A DNA stretch of 16,988 nt from NCBI GenBank assembly GCA_903922325.1, contig CAIXTG010000077.1:1-16988 (forward strand), given 5' to 3'. Positions 13,474 to 16,988 of this stretch are shown here, piece by piece; the first letter of the stretch is position 1; every line of letters begins with the position of its first letter. The notes under the pieces were generated by a model, which was not told the DNA's origin, searched no databases, and saw nothing but the letters and a program-made list of their open reading frames with translations. Both the position numbers and the translations under genes were made by a program. The stretch comes from an uncultured Actinomycetes bacterium. Its GTDB lineage: Bacteria; Actinomycetota; Actinomycetes; Nanopelagicales; Nanopelagicaceae.

Positions 13474-13944
13474 ATGTCAAAAAAATGTTCTTGCACCAGC
13501 CCGGTCCCTCACTTTGATGGCACTTGCACCTCATGTGGGAAATTGCTCAGTTGGGACAAAAACTTAGATTGGGAAGCAGCAGCTGGCGATGAGTCGGTCT
13601 CTGATTCGGTGCCGTCTAAGTTGCCAAGGAGTTCTTCGTCTAAGGTCGATTTACCTCTTCAACTTAGAAATTCAGCCAATGAAGTAGTGCGCTTCTCCAA
13701 GGTGTTTAAATCAATCGGAGACACACTCAACGTTCTTAATTACATCTTTATTGGAATCTCAATCTTGGGCTTAATAATTCTGTTTTTTGCTGGCGCAACA
13801 TCAGGTTGGTTATTCATTGGGGCGATCTTGGTGGTGCTTATTATTTGGGTAATTTCATGGATCCAAACTGGTCTGCTTCGCGGAATATCAAGTTTTTTCC
13901 TGATGCGCGCGCTTCGCGAATTGAAGGATCTGGAAGATAAGTAA
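13474..13944 (+). CDS. Zinc-ribbon protein with two C-terminal membrane helices
   Basis: 156 residues. The N terminus has C5-S-C7 and C18-T-S-C21-G, a compact zinc-ribbon-like set, followed by W-D-K-N-L-D-W. A Ser-rich linker (about 38-60) precedes two membrane helices at about 88-107 and 111-130 with a very short turn between them, so both termini should be cytoplasmic. A charged C-terminal helix (R-A-L-R-E-L-K-D-L-E-D-K) ends the protein. The family is not recognised and no enzyme motif is visible. It converges on the other zinc-ribbon genes and is the only membrane member among them; a role as sensor or scaffold is speculative. Confidence 0.72.
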   Translation: MSKKCSCTSPVPHFDGTCTSCGKLLSWDKNLDWEAAAGDESVSDSVPSKLPRSSSSKVDLPLQLRNSANEVVRFSKVFKSIGDTLNVLNYIFIGISILGLIILFFAGATSGWLFIGAILVVLIIWVISWIQTGLLRGISSFFLMRALRELKDLEDK

Positions 13945-13975
13945 AGTTAGCGAGATAGATTCACGAAAGGACTTT

Positions 13976-14236
13976 TTAGAATCTAAGTGGGTCTAGTTCG
14001 GATGGAAACGCTTCAAACCCACTGATCACATCGCGATAGCCCTCAAACCCGCACCCCGAACACTGGTAATCAGGCGGCCATGCCGAAGGCAAGCAACACC
14101 CGCCAGATGCGTACTTCTCGTAATCAAAGCCATCCTCAGGCATTCCCCACAAAATCGTTCTGAATAACCCTTTCTCTTTGCACTCAGGGCAAGTCAAAGA
14201 TTTAAGTGGTTTGCGTCGCGCTCTCATAGGTTGCAT
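13976..14236 (-). CDS. Small zinc-ribbon protein (CPxC ... GMP ... GGCC ... CxxCG)
   Basis: 86 residues. The order is a basic N terminus (M-R-A-R-R-K-P), C16-P-E-C19, I-L-W-G-M-P-E-D, G-G-C47-C48, P-P-D-Y-Q-C59-S-G-C62-G-F-E-G-Y. This layout is that of a widespread small hypothetical family in which two CxxC knuckles flank a G-[LM]-P and G-G-C-C segment; I know it only as uncharacterised. It probably binds one zinc ion and is soluble. ATG 14236 fits a TATGCT box six bases upstream and gives two residues pairs more than the ATG at 14227. It lies 68 bases downstream of the 161-residue zinc-ribbon gene on the same strand but has its own promoter, with a perfect inverted repeat just upstream. Confidence 0.78.
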   Translation of the reverse strand: MQPMRARRKPLKSLTCPECKEKGLFRTILWGMPEDGFDYEKYASGGCCLPSAWPPDYQCSGCGFEGYRDVISGFEAFPSELDPLRF

Positions 14237-14242
14237 ATCTGC

Positions 14243-14248
14243 AGCATA
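14243..14248 (-). promoter_or_regulatory. -10 box (TATGCT) for leaderless 86-residue zinc-ribbon gene
   Basis: TATGCT on the minus strand, six bases before ATG 14236. Confidence 0.55.
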
Positions 14249-14256
14249 TTGACCGC

Positions 14257-14276
14257 CACTGACAAAAATGTCAGTG
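14257..14276. promoter_or_regulatory. Perfect inverted repeat, operator-like, upstream of the 86-residue zinc-ribbon gene
   Basis: Arms CACTGACA and TGTCAGTG, 8 bases each, surround AAAA. On the minus strand the site begins 8 bases upstream of the TATGCT box and covers the -35 area. It also follows the stop of the upstream gene by 28 bases, so it could be a hairpin between two genes; no T-run follows it on either strand, which argues against an intrinsic terminator. Confidence 0.5.
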
Positions 14277-14304
14277 CGAGATCTTTACTTGGTTGAGTTA
14301 AGGG

Positions 14305-14790
14305 TTAAGTTTTCAACTGCACCTTAACCCTGACGCCATTCTTCTGCGGAATGAACTCGATTGCTTGGACATCTGCCGAGATAAACAAGCCTTGCGAAAG
14401 CATGGTGAAATCAGGATTATCTAGCTCATTGAATTTAAGAATCCCCTTATCAATTAAGCGCGGTACAAAGTCATTCCAATCCCAACCCGGGAAATGTTCC
14501 GCAAAGAATTCCCGATATAAACCTCTTATCCCCGGAATCCAATGAGCGTAACCCGTGACTTTAGTTAGCAGCTCTATATCCATAATGATCTTCGAGCGCG
14601 CAGTTGCACCAGATTCTGCGCCGCATGCACGACAGGCATGGATTGGCGCACTTCCGGGAATGATTTGCCCTTCGACTGAATTCCTTCCCATGTCGTAAAA
14701 GACATCAGGCAAGACGTACTTGATCTTTTTCATTTTGCCTACTGTCCCGCAATCTGCGCAGACTAGCTCGGCGAGTTTTGGCTTAGCCAC
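14305..14790 (-). CDS. Zinc-ribbon protein, 161 residues, last gene of the protease operon
   Basis: The N-terminal part has L-V-C11-A-D-C14-G, then K-Y-V-L-P-D-V-F-Y, G-Q-I-I-P-G, and A-C53-R-A-C56-G. Its order (CxxC, aromatic-x-[LM]-P, glycine-rich middle, CxxCG) parallels the 86-residue protein just downstream, suggesting distant paralogy. The C-terminal 100 residues are mixed helix and strand with W-I-P-G-I-R-G-L-Y-R-E-F-F and an ending K-N-G-V-R-V-K-V-Q-L-K. There is no signal peptide. The start is GTG 14790, whose G is the last base of the upstream gene's TAG stop; TAGGAA lies 10 bases upstream. This overlap indicates coupled translation with the secreted protease. Function unknown. Confidence 0.78.
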   Translation of the reverse strand: MAKPKLAELVCADCGTVGKMKKIKYVLPDVFYDMGRNSVEGQIIPGSAPIHACRACGAESGATARSKIIMDIELLTKVTGYAHWIPGIRGLYREFFAEHFPGWDWNDFVPRLIDKGILKFNELDNPDFTMLSQGLFISADVQAIEFIPQKNGVRVKVQLKT

Positions 14791-15725
14791 TATTTAGAGT
14801 TTCCTAACGGAATCGAATCAATATTCACGAACCGACCACTCTGAAACTCATTCTTGATAGCAATCGTGCCAGCCAAGATTGAAGCATAAGTTTCATCGAG
14901 TGTTACTTTGCGGTTGAGTAACCAATAGCCACTCATCGCTGCAGTTGCATTTGAGGTACCAACGGTAAATCTCATGGTTCCGTTAAGTTGCTTGACAAAC
15001 CAGCGCGCATTTAAAAAGAAATCAGTCTGCCCTTGTGCGCCATTGCTGTAGCGAGCGATGTATGGCACTGCTGCTTGATCATATGGCAAACCTTTTACAC
15101 CAGGTTCTGGATTATCGGTCGCGCCAATTGCCACAGTGTCAGCTATGCAAGCAGGTGAGAAAACTGCTGTGCGGTTGGCATCGTTACCAACTGAAGTAAT
15201 CAATGGAACTTGGGCAGCCTTTAATGTTGCAATTTGAGCAGCCATGCCAGCCGGCACTTTGCAGTTAGCAAAAACTTTGCCCTGCGAGAGCGAAACCACC
15301 GAAATGTTGTACTTAACGCGATTAACGATTACCCAATCGAGGGCAGCCTTAACATCGTCGAGTGAATACAAACCTGGGTTGCCGTTAGGAGTGATGCCAA
15401 CAATTCGAATTGGAATCACTTTAGCTGCCGGATTTACTCGCACAACAATCGAAAGCATTTCAAGCCCATGATTTAGCGCCTTGTTTGAAGTAACCGACAA
15501 GTTGGCAGCGCCAACACCTTCCATGAACATTTCTCCATTCGGACATTTATATGACGACAAGATACAAACTTCGGTCGCAGTCGAATCGGCATACAAAGCA
15601 CTATTAGTGCCCGTATCGATGATCGCTACCGACGGGGGAGTATCGGCAACAACTGGTGCCCCTGCCGCAACCAACACACCTACTGTCAAACTAACTACGG
15701 ATACTGCTGCTATTAATTTTCTCAT
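14790..15725 (-). CDS. Secreted subtilisin-like (S8) serine peptidase
   Basis: 311 residues. A signal peptide (about 1-28, ending V-V-A-D) is followed at once by the catalytic domain without an obvious prodomain. The triad is V-A-I-I-D37-T-G, N-H86-G-L-E-M and G-T-S258-N-A-T-A-A-M; the oxyanion Asn is in S-V-G-N181-D. The His motif lacks the usual H-G-T and the Ser motif has A-M where A-P is usual, so the enzyme is divergent but all key residues are present. C54, C61, C155 and C193 may form disulfides. The absent prodomain is odd, since most S8 proteases need one to fold. ATG 15725 overlaps the TGA of the preceding 39-residue gene, with GAAAGG eight bases upstream. Substrate unknown. Confidence 0.85.
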   Translation of the reverse strand: MRKLIAAVSVVSLTVGVLVAAGAPVVADTPPSVAIIDTGTNSALYADSTATEVCILSSYKCPNGEMFMEGVGAANLSVTSNKALNHGLEMLSIVVRVNPAAKVIPIRIVGITPNGNPGLYSLDDVKAALDWVIVNRVKYNISVVSLSQGKVFANCKVPAGMAAQIATLKAAQVPLITSVGNDANRTAVFSPACIADTVAIGATDNPEPGVKGLPYDQAAVPYIARYSNGAQGQTDFFLNARWFVKQLNGTMRFTVGTSNATAAMSGYWLLNRKVTLDETYASILAGTIAIKNEFQSGRFVNIDSIPLGNSK

Positions 15726-15841
15726 CGCTTAAACCTTTCGTTGCATTGATTACATTGATAATAGGTTTCGGTGGTGACATATTTCTGATCGATATCTGTA
15801 CTGCGACAGATCGGACATTGTTTGTTTGCGGTATTTCCCAT
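15722..15841 (-). CDS. 39-residue zinc-ribbon microprotein
   Basis: The frame M-G-N-T-A-N-K-Q-C9-P-I-C12-R-S-T-D ... Y-Y-Q-C30-N-Q-C33-N-E-R-F-K-R is a minimal treble-strand zinc ribbon (two CxxC separated by 17 residues), as in the ribbons of transcription-related or NrdR-type proteins. Its ATG overlaps the TAA of the TPR gene (TAATG) and its TGA overlaps the ATG of the protease gene (ATGA), so it fills exactly the space between them and must be translated if coupling is used. GGTGA a few bases before the ATG may serve as ribosome site. Soluble and very small, it might be an adaptor or DNA/RNA-binding regulator of the operon; that is inference. Confidence 0.8.
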   Translation of the reverse strand: MGNTANKQCPICRSTDIDQKYVTTETYYQCNQCNERFKR

Positions 15842-16749
15842 TACTTCACCAACTCTCGTAACGTTTCCAACCGCACTTCGGCTTCATCGGCTGCATCTGC
15901 AAACCCACCAGCCTTTAAGTGACTAATGCGCGTTTGCTCAACTTCGGCGATTAACTTCCAGTTCTTCTCTGATGCATAGTTCGCCAACGCTTTCGCATCC
16001 ATTAGGTGCTGACTTGATGTCTCAAGATCGCCCTGTGCTAGAAACGCCTTAGTCATAATCAAATGAGTCTTGGCAAGCGACTCACTTTCATAATTGAAAA
16101 ACGAGAGATTTAACGCCCGCTGCCCATATGCAATTGCTTCGACATACTCGCCAAGTTCCAAATAAAACTCGGCGATCTTTTCAAAACAATTACCAACTTC
16201 ATCGAGCTCCTGTGCCTCGGTATAGATCGCCACTGCCTTCTTGTGATTCTCGATTGCCTCTGCGAACTGGCCCAGCTCGCCTAAACAATTACCGGCATTT
16301 TGGAACGAGAGGCCCAGGAACTTTTGATCCCCTTCAATCTCATTTAATCTCACTGCTTCCAACTGACATTCCAGCGCCGCCTGCCAGTTACCAACTTTGC
16401 TAAACATTTCGGCCTGCGCGCGAAGCAAGTCATCTTGAAACGAGAAGCCATCTTGCTTATATAACTCAATCGCCTTTGCCATCTCAACTAGCGCTTCATT
16501 AACCCGCTCTAACTGGTTTAACGAATACGCCAGCCCCAAATAGGCATTTGCCTTATCTGAAATCAGCGCCTCACTCGCCGGATCTTCGTAAATCTCTCTC
16601 GCCGATTCCATCAGCGCTAACGCATCATGCTTACTTCGATACGTTACTTTCTTAGCCAGTGACATCATCACATCTGCTCTAACTTTGCCGCTGGTCCGTG
16701 GAATCAGATCCCACAACTCTTCGGCCGTGTATTCAGCTTCTTCACTCAT
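15841..16749 (-). CDS. TPR-repeat protein, first gene of the zinc-ribbon/protease operon
   Basis: 302 residues, cytoplasmic. After a short leader domain (1-60) come about six tetratricopeptide units, near 64-97, 106-137, 146-177, 186-217, 226-257 and 266-297, spaced by 40 residues. Clear examples are N-A-G-N-C-L-G-E-L-G-Q-F-A-E-A-I and I-A-E-F-Y-L-E-L-G-E-Y-V-E-A-I. The 40-residue period with longer loops is that of Rap/AfsR-type TPRs that bind peptides or regulatory proteins, though no effector domain is attached. ATG 16749 has GAAAGG seven bases upstream, the same ribosome-site string used for the protease gene. Its stop overlaps the start of the 39-residue zinc ribbon. A protein-binding scaffold is the safe call. 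Confidence 0.82.
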   Translation of the reverse strand: MSEEAEYTAEELWDLIPRTSGKVRADVMMSLAKKVTYRSKHDALALMESAREIYEDPASEALISDKANAYLGLAYSLNQLERVNEALVEMAKAIELYKQDGFSFQDDLLRAQAEMFSKVGNWQAALECQLEAVRLNEIEGDQKFLGLSFQNAGNCLGELGQFAEAIENHKKAVAIYTEAQELDEVGNCFEKIAEFYLELGEYVEAIAYGQRALNLSFFNYESESLAKTHLIMTKAFLAQGDLETSSQHLMDAKALANYASEKNWKLIAEVEQTRISHLKAGGFADAADEAEVRLETLRELVK

Positions 16750-16864
16750 ATAAACACCTTTCGTTCAAGAACTCGCTAAAACTCCTTATCTCATTGCCTT
16801 TCGGCAGATAGAAATAACGCAACCGAGGTGGCGTCCTCGCGCTATTTCGTTTCGCGTCGCTATT

Positions 16865-16870
16865 TAGTTT
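16865..16870 (+). promoter_or_regulatory. -10 box (TAGTTT) for the rightward gene at the window edge
   Basis: TAGTTT stands seven bases before ATG 16878, close to the leaderless geometry used elsewhere in the window. Confidence 0.4.
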
Positions 16871-16877
16871 TCAAGGT

Positions 16878-16988
16878 ATGACAGATCAACAAATCACCCC
16901 AAGTGAGCTGCCGAATGGATCGACAAATCACCTGTTGGTGTTTGGTTAGCGGGTTTAGCTGGTGCCTATAAGGCTTTATTTGCGTTCA
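16878..16988 (+). pseudogene. 5' part of a rightward gene with an apparent -1 frameshift (or a 23-codon ORF)
   Basis: ATG 16878 opens M-T-D-Q-Q-I-T-P-S-E-L-P and then stops at TAG 16947-16949. In the -1 frame the sequence continues plausibly as E-W-I-D-K-S-P-V-G-V-W-L-A-G-L-A-G-A-Y-K-A-L-F-A-F to the window edge, a hydrophobic stretch that looks like a membrane helix. That second frame has a TGA at 16904-16906 and no start codon after it. One missing base near 16912 would join the two parts. Either the gene is frameshifted, the assembly has an error, or the short frame is a real small peptide. The product is not recognised. Confidence 0.4.

Noticed and set aside
16796..16860. Possible tRNA or structured RNA in the gap upstream of the TPR gene (GAGG/CCTC and repeated GCTATTT strings)
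   Set aside because: No cloverleaf or T-loop consensus can be built; the stems are only 3-5 bases long.

Overview
The window looks like a stretch of chromosome from a small-genome, moderate-GC actinobacterium, most likely a freshwater planktonic lineage of the Nanopelagicales (acI, 'Ca. Planktophila'-like) type. This is inference from gene content: a heliorhodopsin very close to the founding actinobacterial type, a mycoredoxin-like glutaredoxin, an LppM-like lipoprotein, several secreted proteins sharing a small two-cysteine domain, very tight gene packing, and many genes that appear to be transcribed without a leader. No phage, transposon, CRISPR array, rRNA or tRNA was seen.

Layout. 1-388: 3' part of a GlcG/HbpS heme-binding-type gene. 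427-1542: secreted HExxH metalloprotease-like protein. 1543-2865 (minus): heliorhodopsin followed by a DUF4287+DUF1801 protein. 2975-3124: 49-residue CDGSH-like Fe-S protein, divergent from the heliorhodopsin. 3143-4755 (minus): a 47-residue DUF2256 zinc-ribbon gene overlapping a bacterial FeS-type (6-4) photolyase/cryptochrome. 4798-5523: S51-type peptidase. 5526-6209 (minus): unknown cytoplasmic protein. 6296-7444: secreted protein with two internal repeats. 7506-7904: DoxX-like membrane protein. 7957-10020 (minus): large chimeric membrane protein. 10155-10394 (minus): mycoredoxin-like. 10445-11680 and 11801-13420: two surface proteins with alanine-rich helical stalks, the second ending in an Lcl/DUF1566-type domain. 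13474-13944: zinc-ribbon membrane protein. 13976-16749 (minus): a zinc-ribbon gene plus a four-gene, stop/start-overlapping operon (TPR protein, 39-residue zinc ribbon, secreted subtilisin-like protease, 161-residue zinc ribbon). 16878-end: start of a rightward gene with an apparent frameshift.

Themes. (1) Light biology: heliorhodopsin, FeS photolyase, its DUF2256 neighbour and a CDGSH-like protein lie within 2.7 kb. (2) Cell surface: five secreted or anchored proteins, three carrying the same GxxC...C...W module. (3) The right third holds four cysteine-rich zinc-ribbon proteins around a secreted S8 protease and a TPR protein; I do not recognise this combination, and it is the best candidate for an undescribed system. 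(4) Nine genes begin exactly six bases after a TANNNT -10 box, which implies leaderless mRNAs and corrects two start codons; genes inside operons use Shine-Dalgarno sites or stop/start overlaps instead.
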